Shown: positions 21,901 through 31,351 of the stretch, one piece after another | Numbering within the stretch: position 1 is the stretch's first letter | Layout: every line of letters begins with the position of its first letter | Assembly: GCA_030765055.1 (NCBI GenBank) | Contig: CM060953.1 | Coordinates: forward strand, 185,326,768-185,390,767 | DNA from: Mantis religiosa | Lineage: Eukaryota > Arthropoda > Insecta > Mantodea > Mantidae | Reading direction: 5' to 3' | Length of the DNA: 64,000 nt | Made by a program: the position numbers and the translations under genes | The notes under the pieces: model-generated | Told to the model about the DNA's origin: nothing | The model's input: only the letters and a program-made list of their open reading frames with translations | Database searches by the model: none

Positions 21901-23783
21901 ATAAAAATTATTTGTGGTTGGTTTATTGACACTCGTCACTTACTTTTTCATATATTTATGAGAGACTAGTTTCAAAGGCCCTGGCCTCCATTTTCAATCT
22001 CTTCCCAACTGGCAACTGTTGTTATCTGCTCTCTCTGGTGGTGGAACTATGAACTTTTTTGTCAAATTATCTGCTGGCGGGATTTCAAAGTTCATTACGC
22101 GATCCTTATTTTTCCAGATGAATATATTTACTATATTCTGCTCTATTAGAACCCTTTTGTTTGTAATACTTTGAACATTTTGATGAAATAGGCTAAAATT
22201 ATTACGTTTCTTTCCTACCATCAAAGTTTTTATTTAAAATGTGTGCCTCTTGAGTAATATTATTTGTACGATCATTTACCTTATCTCTATTTAAGTATTT
22301 ACATGCCTTTATTGTCCCGTCAAAATTCTTTGTACCCCCTGCTTCTAATTGTTTCCCTGGGCCGTAAACCAGTTTAAAGTAGCTGTACACTTTTCAATGG
22401 AATTTTTCATGATTCTTTCTAGACTCATTGTTCCCTTTCTGCTCAGGTGTAGTCCATCCCTTCCTATACAGTCCATGGTCATTTGTTTATCTACATCCAC
22501 AAAGACACACTTCAACTTCTCGCACATCCAACGTATATTTTCATTTACACTGTTTATGAACCTAAAGTGTATGTCTCTTCTTTTCACCACACCATTTATT
22601 ATCACTAATGTTTTCGGGTATATTCTTTTGATACACTGTGTCGCACAATATAAGTCACCCATAACCTCTTCTGGACAGGACGCTTGCTTCATTGTATTTG
22701 TTCCCACGTGTAGGTATATCGCCTTTGGTTGTCTTGGAATGCCAGCACACTTCTTTTCGATATGTTCTCCCATGTTGTCAATCTATTTTGGTTTATCACT
22801 CCTTTTAATAATTTTGGATTTGGATCAATGTCATGGTTTTCATTCCAAAAATGAAATGCTACTGCTGACTTGTCTTCTTGTTTCAATCTGATGTTTCTAA
22901 AGTGTTCTTTGACTCTGGTTTTTAAATTTCTTTTTGTTTGACCTATGTAGCATTTTTCACAATTCTTGCAATTTATTTGGTATATTCCAGATTTGTTACC
23001 TGAAGGAATTTCATCTTTTGTTTTTGAATTTAGTAATTTTAAAATTGAGTATCTATTAGTAGGTGCCAAGATGATATTTTGTTCCTTGAATATCTTTTTA
23101 AATTTATTAAATGTTTTTGGATGATATGTGAATGAACTGAATATGCTGTTGCTTTCTTTTTCTTTAATAAATGTGGTTGTTTCCTTAATGGTTTTCTTTA
23201 GTTTAGATTTTCTAATTTTCTTCTACACCAAACTTTTGTTGTATCCGTTTTCTTCTGCTATGTGTATTATTGCTTTTTGTTCCTTGAAATATTCTTCTTT
23301 TTCCATGGGTATGTTGACTAGTCTGTGTGTAAGGCTGTTTATTATTGCATGTTTATGTGTAATTGGGTTGTGGCTATTATTTTTTATATAATTTTCTGAA
23401 TGTGTTGGCTTCCTGTAAATTCCAAATTTTATTTTTGTATCATTCCTGATGATATTTAGATCCAAGAAAGGTAGTTGTCCATTGATTTCCTTTTCTATTG
23501 TGAATTTGATAGTCCTTTCTTGCAGATTGAGTAATTTTAATGCATCATCTAAATGTTTACTTGGTACAATTGCAAAGATGTCGTCAACATATCTATACCA
23601 AACCTTGAAGATCAATGGGAAGGACTTTTTAATTTGTGTTTCAAATGCACTCATAAATAAGTTAGCCAAAAAAGGTGAAAGTGGATTGCCCATTGATAGT
23701 CCTGATTTCTGCTTGTAGTGTTTTCCATTAAAGCTAAAGAAGTTTTGTTCAATGCATATTTTTGTTAGAGAAATATATTCTCT
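21901..23783 (-). mobile_element. PLE family 3-like, 5'-truncated copy with nested insert
   Basis: Target duplication AAACATTACT lies at 21891-21900 and 23784-23793. From the right: RT with SGLSMGNPLSPFLANLFM, YVDDIFAIVP, LPFLDLNIIR and FGIYRKPTHS, then GIY-YIG with SGIYQINCKNCEKCYIGQTK and EHFRNIRLKQE. It is broken at TTWEN by a non-LTR fragment (22141-22775) and resumes FIWKNKDRVMNFEIPPADN. The 3' part has a decayed ribozyme motif (GAAACTAGTC). Confidence 0.85.
22141..22775 (-). mobile_element. Non-LTR retrotransposon internal fragment (SGNH hydrolase plus endonuclease start)
   Basis: Minus frame 22345-22773 reads AIYLHVGTNT, then GVVKRRDIHFRFINSVNENI, then GRDGLHLSRKGTMSL. The GTN and DGLHLS blocks are those of SGNH/GDSL-type esterase domains found in ORF1 of CR1-like and related non-LTR elements. 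About 120 bp further on, KRNNFSLFHQNVQSITNK is the usual start of an apurinic-type endonuclease in ORF2. Both 5' and 3' parts of the donor element are missing. It interrupts the PLE nuclease between TTWEN and FIWKN. Confidence 0.65.
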
Positions 23784-23789
23784 AAACAT
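23223..23789 (-). pseudogene. PLE reverse transcriptase, C-terminal half
   Basis: 188-codon frame holding motifs B (LSMGNPLSPF), C (YVDDIFAI, catalytic Asp pair) and the following FLDLNIIRN and GIYRKPTH boxes, ending EENGYNKSLV. Motif A and the N-terminal part are absent because the insertion is 5'-truncated. The first in-frame Met lies at the truncation point and is not a real start. Confidence 0.85.
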
Positions 23790-25079
23790 TACTCCTTGCT
23801 CTTTATCAGTGACCCTAGCCTACCCTTCAGGTAATGCGACAAAGGACAGTTACTTGTGAAAAAGTTGACTAATAATTCGGACAGTTGAAGGTCGCTCTTC
23901 AGTGTAAAACTACACATTCCGTCCTAACAGAGAGGATTTTGTGTGTACTTACATATTAAATCCAAGCAATATGGAGCGCTATACGAATGCCGAAATGACA
24001 GATATGGTTTTGATGGATGGAGGAGCTGAAGGGAGTTCAATGAAAGCATGATTAATTTAGTTTCATCAAAAATATAAATTGTAAAAATAGTTACATCAAT
24101 GATGACATTTATTTGTTTAACTTCAGAGCATTTTGTTATGATCTTAATCGTACAATACTTTCAACCATTTACTGTAAATATCAACAGCTTCCTTTACAAT
24201 TACAAATGCTTTATTTAGTATTATCAAACACATGCAATAAAATGCTCGTCTCATTGCATAAGTCATTTAGTTTTGGTTAATTTATCTACAATTCTTTGAT
24301 GTTGTTTTCTGTGCTGTTTATCATTTAATGCTTCCATCCTCAACCTCACTAACATTAGCTTCTCTCTACTAGGTATAAGTTGCATATGTCCAACAGCTTA
24401 TTTGCCATCATGGACTACTATAACAGAATTTTGGAACACGTTAAACACTCATACGCAATAATTAAGCAATAGCTTCTTTATTGCAGTTTCATAAGCCAAA
24501 GAAATTCCTAATAGTAGCAAGCAACTGCAGAGTATGCCAGTATGTTTACAAACAGCTACAGCATGCGGCACGGCATGTGACCTATATCTGCAAACTCCAA
24601 CAGCATAAGGCACGCGTCTTTCCTGTCACTGCCTAATCTAAACTCATTCTGGAGCATTTTGTTATGTGGCTCTATCGGCGGCAAAAACTATCTATATGTG
24701 TCACGTAGAAGCTGAGTAACTACTTCTATATGTTTGTTTGGTGTCGTTTTGAAACACCCTGTATAAGTTTAGGATGGATCATCATCAACAGATGTTTTGC
24801 TTGGAAATGCACTGTGTATTAAGGAGTAAATCATAATATTCATTATTAATCATTTTCTTCCTCATTTGGTGAATATAAAGAGTTCGTTTCTTAAAAATTA
24901 AATGTAAAAAGAAAAACTTTATAAGATTTGTGATCATCTGCACTAAAAATGTGCTAAGATTTAATGTGTGTTTTTATAATACTTATAGTTAAGTTTGAAT
25001 ACTTCTTTAACATATTATAGTGTCAAAAACACAGTATTAAATTTTTCTTGCATAATATAACATCATTACAAACACTTAC

Positions 25080-25266
25080 ATATCTCTTTTCCAGAATTTC
25101 ACGCTCTCTGGCATTTTCTTCATATGTTGTCAGGTCAGATATGGTTTCTGAAGCAGTAGTGCCACTAATGGTGAGAAGTAGGAAGATGGATCCTGCCCCT
25201 TCCTCCAAATCCTGCCAAATGCGGTGTGTTTTTTCACGCTCCAGGCGTGATAAGTCTATAGTACAC
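25080..25266 (-). CDS. Mctp: Mctp internal exon: end of second C2 domain and inter-C2 linker
   Basis: Exon of 187 bp between TTTCTGCAG (right) and ATAT|GTAAGTG (left). Its first G completes Arg of FMGR and then reads CTIDLSRLEREKTHRIW, the final strands of the C2 fold. LLLTISGTTASETISDL follows, then a charged linker ending REREILEKRY, which is very typical of MCTPs just before the third C2 domain. The exon ends exactly on a codon boundary (phase 0). Confidence 0.92.
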
Positions 25267-25494
25267 CTGCAGAAACCAGTCAATTGCTGTGGTAAACTGT
25301 GAACTTATATAACAAAGATAATAATCACAACAGTAAATATATGCTTCGCGGAGGCAAAAACAGAAAAGCTCTTAAAATATACTCACAGTTTGATCTATGC
25401 TAAAACAGTTTCTTACCCCCAAAATATCCCAAGAAGCATATCGACTGATGTTTGATGAAGTTCATAAGCTAAACCTGCATGTTTTAGGAGTGAT

Positions 25495-25968
25495 CAGTTA
25501 TCACTCTGCATAACTAGAATTTAATAAAATAAGTAATTCTGCAATGTGTTTTAACCAGAAAACACCTTCCAAATTTTGAAAATATTTGTAGTTTGAAAAA
25601 GTTCTCTCGACATTAGATGATGTAACAGGTGCAAACATAAAATACTGCAGATTACATTGCCTGGTAAGCATTTTTTCCTTATGTGCTTGCAAATTATTTT
25701 TAAAGTTTACCATTTTAAAATAGCCTGGATTTTTCTCAAGAACGGTTTTCATTTTATTTTTTATTTTACCCATGACAGGTCCAACAGCTGCTGAGTCCAT
25801 CTGTTGAGCTAGTTCTTCTATGAGCCCTATGGCATGAGGCATTTTATTACTTCTCTTTTCTAGCTGACCAATGGTTTTGGACAGGTCTGAAAAACTGTTT
25901 CTGATGAAGAGCAAATCTTCGTGTATAAGAACCATCAAGCAAGGAACAGAACAGAGGTCGAGGAACAA
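25495..25968 (-). pseudogene. hAT-type transposase C-terminal fragment
   Basis: 155-codon open frame ending SSYAE. LQYFMFAPVTSSNVERTFSN followed by YKYFQNLEG is the hAT dimerisation signature (VERxFSxYK). The upstream 110 residues are helical and charged (IGLIEELAQQMDSAAVGPVM), as in this group. The BED finger and catalytic core are not seen. It lies in an Mctp intron next to a Tc1 element. The clean frame suggests a fairly young or recently selected copy; I treat it as a fragment. Confidence 0.65.
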
Positions 25969-26041
25969 TCAGGGCCAAGTGTAACTTCACCGTCCCAGTC
26001 AGAATTTTTCAGGATTAGTGTAAGATAATGGTGTGTGCAAA

Positions 26042-27440
26042 TACGCTCCTGAAAATGGAAATAAGAACACATTGACGCTGGTGTGTCAGATCCACCATAC
26101 TTGCTCCGGACACTGCGAGAGGGCTGTACAAGCAATGATTACACGCACGGCACAGCGGACACACCAGGAACCGCGGTGTTGGCCGTCGAATGGCGCTAGC
26201 TGCGCAGCGTTTGGGCATCGCCACCGTCAGTGTCAGCCAGTTTGCCGTGGCATACGGAGCTCCATCGTAGTCTTTATCACTGGTAGCATGCCGCGACAGC
26301 GTGGACGTGAACCGTATATGCAGTTGACGGACTTTGAGCTAAGGCGTATAGTGGGCATGCGGGAGGCCGGGTGGACGTACCGCCGAATTGTTCAATACGT
26401 GGGGCGTGAGGTCTCCACAGTACATCGATGTTGTCGCCAATGGTCGGCGGAAGGTGCAAGTGCCCGTCGACCTGGGAGCGGACCGCAGCGATGCACGGAT
26501 GGACGCCGTAGGGGACCGCACCGCCACTTCCCAGCAAATTAGGGACACTGTTGCTCCTGGGGTATCGGCGAGGACCATTCGCAACCGTCTCCATGAAGCT
26601 GGGCTACGGTCCCGCGCACCGTTAGGCCGTCTTCCTCTCACGCCCCAACATCGTGCAGCCCGCCTCCAGTGGTGTCGCGACAGGCGTGAATGGAGGGACG
26701 AATGGAGACGTGTCGTCTTCAGCGATGAGAGTCGCTTCTGCCTTGGTGCCAATGATGGTCGTATGCGTGTTTGGCGCCGTGCAGGTGAGCGCCACAATCA
26801 GGACTGCATACGATCGAGGCACACAGGGCCAATACCCGGCATCATGGTGTGGGGAGCGATCTCCTACACTGGCCGTACACCTCTGGTGATCGTCGAGGGG
26901 ACACTGAATAGTGCACGGTACATCCAAACCGTCATCGAACCCATCGTTCTACCATTCCTAGACCGGCAAGGGAACTTGCTGTTCCAACAGGACAATGCAC
27001 GTCCGCATGTATCCTGTGCCACCCAACGTGCTCTAGAAGGTGTAAGTCAACTACCCTGGCCAGTAAGATCTCTGGATCTGTCCCCCATTGAGCACGTTTG
27101 GGACTGGATGAAACGTCGTCTTACGCAGTCTGCACGTCCAGCACAAACGCTGGTCCAATTGAGGCGCCAGCTGGAAATGGCATGGCAATCCGTTCCACAG
27201 GACTACATCCAGCATCTCTACGATCGTCTCCATGGTAGAATATCAGCCTGCATTGCTGCGAAAGGTGGATATACACGGTACTAGTGCCGACATTGTGCAT
27301 GCTCTGTTGCCTGTGTCTATGTGCCTATGGTTCTGTCAGTGTGATCATGTGATGTATCTGACCCCAGGAATGTGTCAATAAGTTTCCCCTTCCTGGGACA
27401 ATGAATTCACGGTGTTCTTATTTCAATTTCCAGGAGTGTA
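26042..27440 (+). mobile_element. Tc1-like transposon, nearly intact, GC-rich
   Basis: Terminal inverted repeats: TACGCTCCTGAAAATGGAAA (left) and the reverse of TACACTCCTGGAAATTGAAA (right), both followed by TAAGAACAC, with TA duplications. Total 1.4 kb. G+C is clearly higher than in the surroundings. It carries one transposase gene broken by a single-base frameshift. Confidence 0.92.
26288..27284 (+). pseudogene. Tc1-type transposase, one frameshift
   Basis: Frame 1 starts MPRQRGREPYMQLTDFELRR with a paired-like HTH (MREAGWTYRRIVQYVGREVS, then RRPGSGPQRCT). Near 26511-26514 (GGGG) the frame shifts by one, and the other frame continues DRTATSQQIRDTVAPGVSAR, then VVFSDESRF (first Asp), LFQQDNARPHVSC (second Asp), SLDLSPIEHVWDWMKRR (Glu of the D,D34E triad) and the end GRISACIAAKGGYTRY. 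All three catalytic residues and the terminal repeats are present. Apart from the indel the gene looks complete. Confidence 0.92.
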
Positions 27441-27744
27441 TACCGATGCACACAGTACAAAATACACATTTTAAGTACTTCATACAAAAGTATACTAAAC
27501 GAGATCCTCATTAGAATGTTGGAGTGCTGTCTCAGCCATTGAGTTTAGTGCCCTTAATTTCTACACAGCAACCTTACATTAGATATTTTCTCCCTTTCTT
27601 ACCAACTCTTTGTGCATCGTGCATTTACGTGCTTCTGACATTTATGTTCTTCACTGTCAGTGAACAAATCACGTCTCTAAACACTGTCACTCTGCCACTA
27701 ACAGCAGCGCGTGCAGTGTTTGTATAGCCCTGAGCGTTTTGACG

Positions 27745-27960
27745 CATGACGTAGTAGGTTGTATTACGTCGTGTAGCAGTTAACTATGTTCTCCTGTGGG
27801 GTCCTAAAAGTCCTAACTCTGTACATCAGCTTCTAGAGCTGATGATGTGAACAATGGTTTGTGAAACATATCCTCATTATAGGTATGTAAGTGAAGCTGA
27901 TGTGTAATAAATATGACTCATCTATAATTTAATAATTTTCAAACATGTTCTGAAGTAAAG
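27745..27960 (+). mobile_element. PLE family 3, 3'-end copy
   Basis: Hammerhead-like motif followed by TATAGGTATGTAAGTGAAGC and GATGTGTAATAAATATGACT, matching 44610-44650 and 47760-47815. The coding part is absent. Confidence 0.7.
27832..27882 (+). ncRNA. Hammerhead-ribozyme-like motif
   Basis: GAG|CTGATGA (27839-27845), helix II GTGAAC/GTTTGT (with wobble pairs), GAAA (27863-27866), short helix III, ATC ending 27872, then CTC pairing with GAG. Confidence 0.6.
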
Positions 27961-28012
27961 CTTAAGTGTCACAATCTACCCTTAGTTTCACTATAGTTAT
28001 AATATAACTTAC

Positions 28013-28168
28013 CTGCCCATGAAGTCATCTTTTGAGCGATCCTTATCCCAGATAGTAACCTCCAGTTCCTGTGATTGGTCATCATACAGATGGAGATCAA
28101 ACTGCTCCAACCAGCTTGGATTCAGACTTTTGTATACAACTTTACTCTTGTACTTCTCATTCCCTAAT
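28013..28168 (-). CDS. Mctp: Mctp internal exon: second half of second C2 domain
   Basis: Exon of 156 bp with TTTTACAG acceptor (right) and CAG|GTAAGTT donor (left). The first base completes the split Arg codon of the previous exon, giving KFRLGNEKYKSK across the junction. The remainder reads SLNPSWLEQFDLHLY and then TIWDKDRSKDDFMG, the second Ca2+-binding loop (DxDxxxxDD). It ends two bases into another Arg codon. Both phase and protein sequence fit the MCTP family, so the splice sites are secure by inference. Confidence 0.92.
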
Positions 28169-29697
28169 CTGTAAAATGTGAAGCACATAGGATAAATAGC
28201 CATAGTATTATTGTGACAGAAGAATTAAAAGTTTTTACCATTCTTCATAAAACATACTCTTAGCATTGAAAACCACAGACTGGTACCATCATGGGAAAAT
28301 AAATATTGCTGAACGATGGCTCAAGATCATAGAATGTAATGGTCCATACTTTGAAAATTAGTTAATTGCTTGTCAGAACACATTTCAAATAATTGTTTTT
28401 CTTAAAAATTGACATTACTTATGAGCCAGATCTATATAAACTGTTTTACTAATGTCTATATCAATTAACTTGAAGTAGATACAACAATAAGGATTTGCAA
28501 GAATAGTTTGTGCAAAAAAGAGCAGAGAAAATATTTGGGTGTAATAAATCAAATTTTTATTATTATAATAAAGAAGAAAATGCACCCAAATGGGCATTTT
28601 TATTATTATTTTTATCACTGCTAATGGCAAATAAAAGCAATTTCTTGTTAAAATAATTCTCCTTCAGTAATGTTGTGTCGTCTATATATAGAAACCAATA
28701 GCTGTATTGCATACCAGTGTATACCATGTCACCTCCCACACTGTTTGCAAATATACGTTCTTGGCTTGCGCCCATGAAAACTATTCTTATCTTTTATTAC
28801 CATTTTAAAACTCCGTCACAGATCATGAAGCTATGAAAATGTGGTTTCAACATCAAGAAGCATTTTCTTTGTAAAGAATACAGATAAATTTTATACTGGG
28901 AAAGTTTCCTATACAAGGATTACTCATAGACATGATCTTTATATGGTTATTAAATATGGCATTATAATAAATAATATGTTGTACATCATAGAAATGCTTT
29001 CGGACAAACTTGTACTGATTACGAAGGATTATAATATAATTCATTTGTAAATGCAAAAGAAAAAACAGTAAAGCACATGCAAAGTATATTAATGTTATCA
29101 TAGTTCTGGAGGATGGTTTTATTTCAAACATTTCCTTATCTGTAACGGAAGAAACATACTCTAGTATAATCTGTAAGATCTGAAACTTGCACAGTGATGA
29201 TTATTAAATAGAGCTTCTTGGGTTACCAGTTGTGCGATATTCATAAAGCTGCTCGAGCTTTCGGCCAGTTTTACTCTATGGCCATAGAGTAAACATGGCT
29301 GAAAGCTCGAGCAACTTTATAAATATCGCAGGCTGGTAATCCAAGAAGCTCTACTTAATCTAGTATAACCCTTTTGGAAAGCACAGCCATAATAATGTTG
29401 ATGAGTAATAATAAATGGATCTTACTCTCAAATAACAAATGTAAAATTTGAGCATTACTTGTTCATTTTCAGTAGTAAAAATACACTGTCTAAAGGTAAT
29501 ACCTAATTTATTTTGTTATTTACTCTAAGTTAAGGAACTCTGTAGAAACAGGAAATTTAGCAGGCGGATCTAAAGTAAAATTACAGGCAACCAACAGCAT
29601 TATAAAGGTGTAACAAATAAGTATGTCAAAAATTTTAGAAAATAATTTTTATAGACAGAGGATAAAAAACTGTTAATATAAACATAGGTCCAGAAAT
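28169..29697. other. Unique intron sequence
   Basis: AT-rich Mctp intron apart from the hairpin at 29205-29362. Overlapping short frames have no family resemblance. Confidence 0.6.
29205..29362. repeat. Perfect-centre hairpin (foldback, about 70-bp arms)
   Basis: Arms AGAGCTTCTTGGGTTACCAG and the reverse of CTGGTAATCCAAGAAGCTCT, with GCTCGAGCTTTCGGCC matching GGCTGAAAGCTCGAGC. The centre TTTACTCTATGGCCATAGAGTAAA is exactly palindromic (split here as TTTACTCTATGG and CCATAGAGTAAA). Probably a tiny non-autonomous foldback element. Confidence 0.8.
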
Positions 29698-30490
29698 TGT
29701 TGTTGTTGTTGTTGTTGTTGTTGTTTTCAAATGCTAGGCTTTGGCAATGAAGCCATTAGCTCTCTTGCTCTCCAATATTTCTGTGTAGTGGGTCCGGCAG
29801 GTAGGGCTTCACAGGTTAGAAGATGTTCTTCAGTCGTTTCCTCTTCTTTGTTGTCAAATGCTAGGCTTTGGCAATGAAGCCATTAGCTCTCTTGCTCTCC
29901 AATATTTCTGTGTAGTGGGTCCGGCAGGTAGGACTTCACAGGTTAGAAGATGTTGTTCAGTCATTTCCTCTTCTTTGTTTTCAAATGCTTGGCTTTGGCA
30001 ATGAAGCCATTAGCTCTCTTGCTCTCCAATATTTCTATGTAGTGGGTCCGATAGGTAGAGCTTCACAGGTTAGAAGATGTTCTTCAGTCATTTCCTCTTC
30101 TTTGTTGCACAGAGGACAATTTGGACTTGTATAAATTCCTATTCTGTGTAGGTGTTTGGCCAAATAATCATGTTCCGTAAGTAATCTAAAATTTACTACT
30201 GCAGCTTTACGTGCAATTTCTAGAATAATTTCTGGATTTTTGATTAAACTGTTCCATTTTTTATCTTTGGCTTTGTTAGATATTGATTGGTTTTGTTTGT
30301 TTTTATATTTGTTTTTAATTAATCTTTTTATGGATGTAAAGGGTAAGTTTTTACTTTTGTTCTGAATTAAATTTGCACCTTTTCTGGCAAGAAAAATCAG
30401 CTGATTCATTTCCAGCAATTCCACAATGTGCAGGTACCCACTATAATATAATTCTTGGTCCAGAAATTGTTTATTTCCTTTTAAGAGCAC
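29698..30490 (-). mobile_element. Non-LTR retrotransposon 3' fragment with tandem repeats and (CAA)n tail
   Basis: Minus frame 30035-30490 ends in HDYLAKHLHRIGIYTSPNCP, then LCNKEEEMTEEHLLTCEAL, the Cys-His end of the RNase H/C-terminal part of I- or Jockey-like elements. Downstream the terminal coding segment is repeated three times with a 127-bp period (copies of CAAATGCTAGGC at 29728 and 29855, CAAATGCTTGGC at 29982). It ends in (CAA)n at 29698-29727, the usual microsatellite tail. The 5' part is missing. Confidence 0.75.
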
Positions 30491-30499
30491 TTTTCCTAC

Positions 30500-30991
30500 A
30501 GCTGAACCCTACACAACAACACTCAGTGACAGAACAGTGAGAAAACAGGAAATCACAGTACATGTTCAAAATGGCCTCCATTAGCTCCAATGCATCTGTA
30601 AACTCGCCGTTGTATGGACTCCCTAATGTGCTGAGTTAGCCCTGGAGAATTTCATATTGTTTAGCAGCCTTCCACAATACGAGCCGAAGAGTCTCTATAT
30701 CTGCAACTGGAGTTACATATACAAAAGATTTCAAATGTCTGCACAAATAAAAATTAGTGGGTTTAAGTCAGGCAAGCATAGAGGCCATGGAATTGATTCA
30801 CCTCTTCCTATCCATCTAGCAGGAAACATAATATTTAGAAATTGATGTACAGAAAACTTGAAATGAGGAGGAACTCCATTTTGTATGAACTGAGTGCCAG
30901 TGCCTAACAAGCAGACTACGTACTGTACTGTAGCACAATGACAATGGTGAAATTCATCATCTCCATACAATATAACCAGATGTAAAAGCAA
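30500..30991 (-). pseudogene. DUF4817-family transposase C-terminal fragment
   Basis: Minus frame: TQFIQNGVPPHFKFSVHQFL, then FPARWIGRGESIPWPLCLPD, LNPLIF. This matches the PPH--V---L---FP-RWIGRGGPI-WP--SPDL-PLDF pattern of insect mariner-like transposases of this group. The catalytic Asp in QDGAPPH is changed to Asn here. Several stops follow towards 30500. Confidence 0.65.
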
Positions 30992-31351
30992 ATGTTTACT
31001 ACTGTATTATTGAACCACTTTTCTGTTGTGAGGATAAGGTTACAGGACAGCTACGTATTACACATCTCACTGTGTAAGCAGAGTTCTAACAATTTTTTAT
31101 CCTTTATATGCAAGAAATGTTTTTCCAAAGTTTTGACATACCTTTTTGTTACACCCTGTATCTTTTTTCAGGATTTTAGTAAATTGTATGAGAATTGCTA
31201 TGAAAATTTTAAACATGTTTTTAGTTCAAAGTATAAACTTGAAAGAAGTATAGGGACAGTGAAGCACAAATTAGTACAAAAGTGAATCGAGAAGATATTG
31301 ACACATTAAGTTAATTAGGAGTCGATTAATAACACAAAACAACACTCACTT

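Larger units (their letters stand above)
21680..24761 (+). mobile_element. Non-autonomous DUF4817-type DNA element split by a PLE
   Basis: Inverted ends CAGGTTGTTTCAAAATGGCA at 21680 and the reverse of CAGGGTGTTTCAAAACGACA at 24761. The element is 21680-21900 plus 23784-24761, about 1.2 kb once the PLE is removed. At 23971 a plus-strand start reads MERYTNAEMTDMVLMDGGA, the typical first residues of DUF4817-type transposases, and it ends soon after. An uninterrupted relative lies at 45476-46655 in the other orientation. Confidence 0.75.

Noticed and set aside
22349..22891. 180-codon plus-strand frame with membrane-like segments
   Set aside because: It is the antisense of the SGNH-hydrolase and PLE frames, which have clear motifs on the minus strand.
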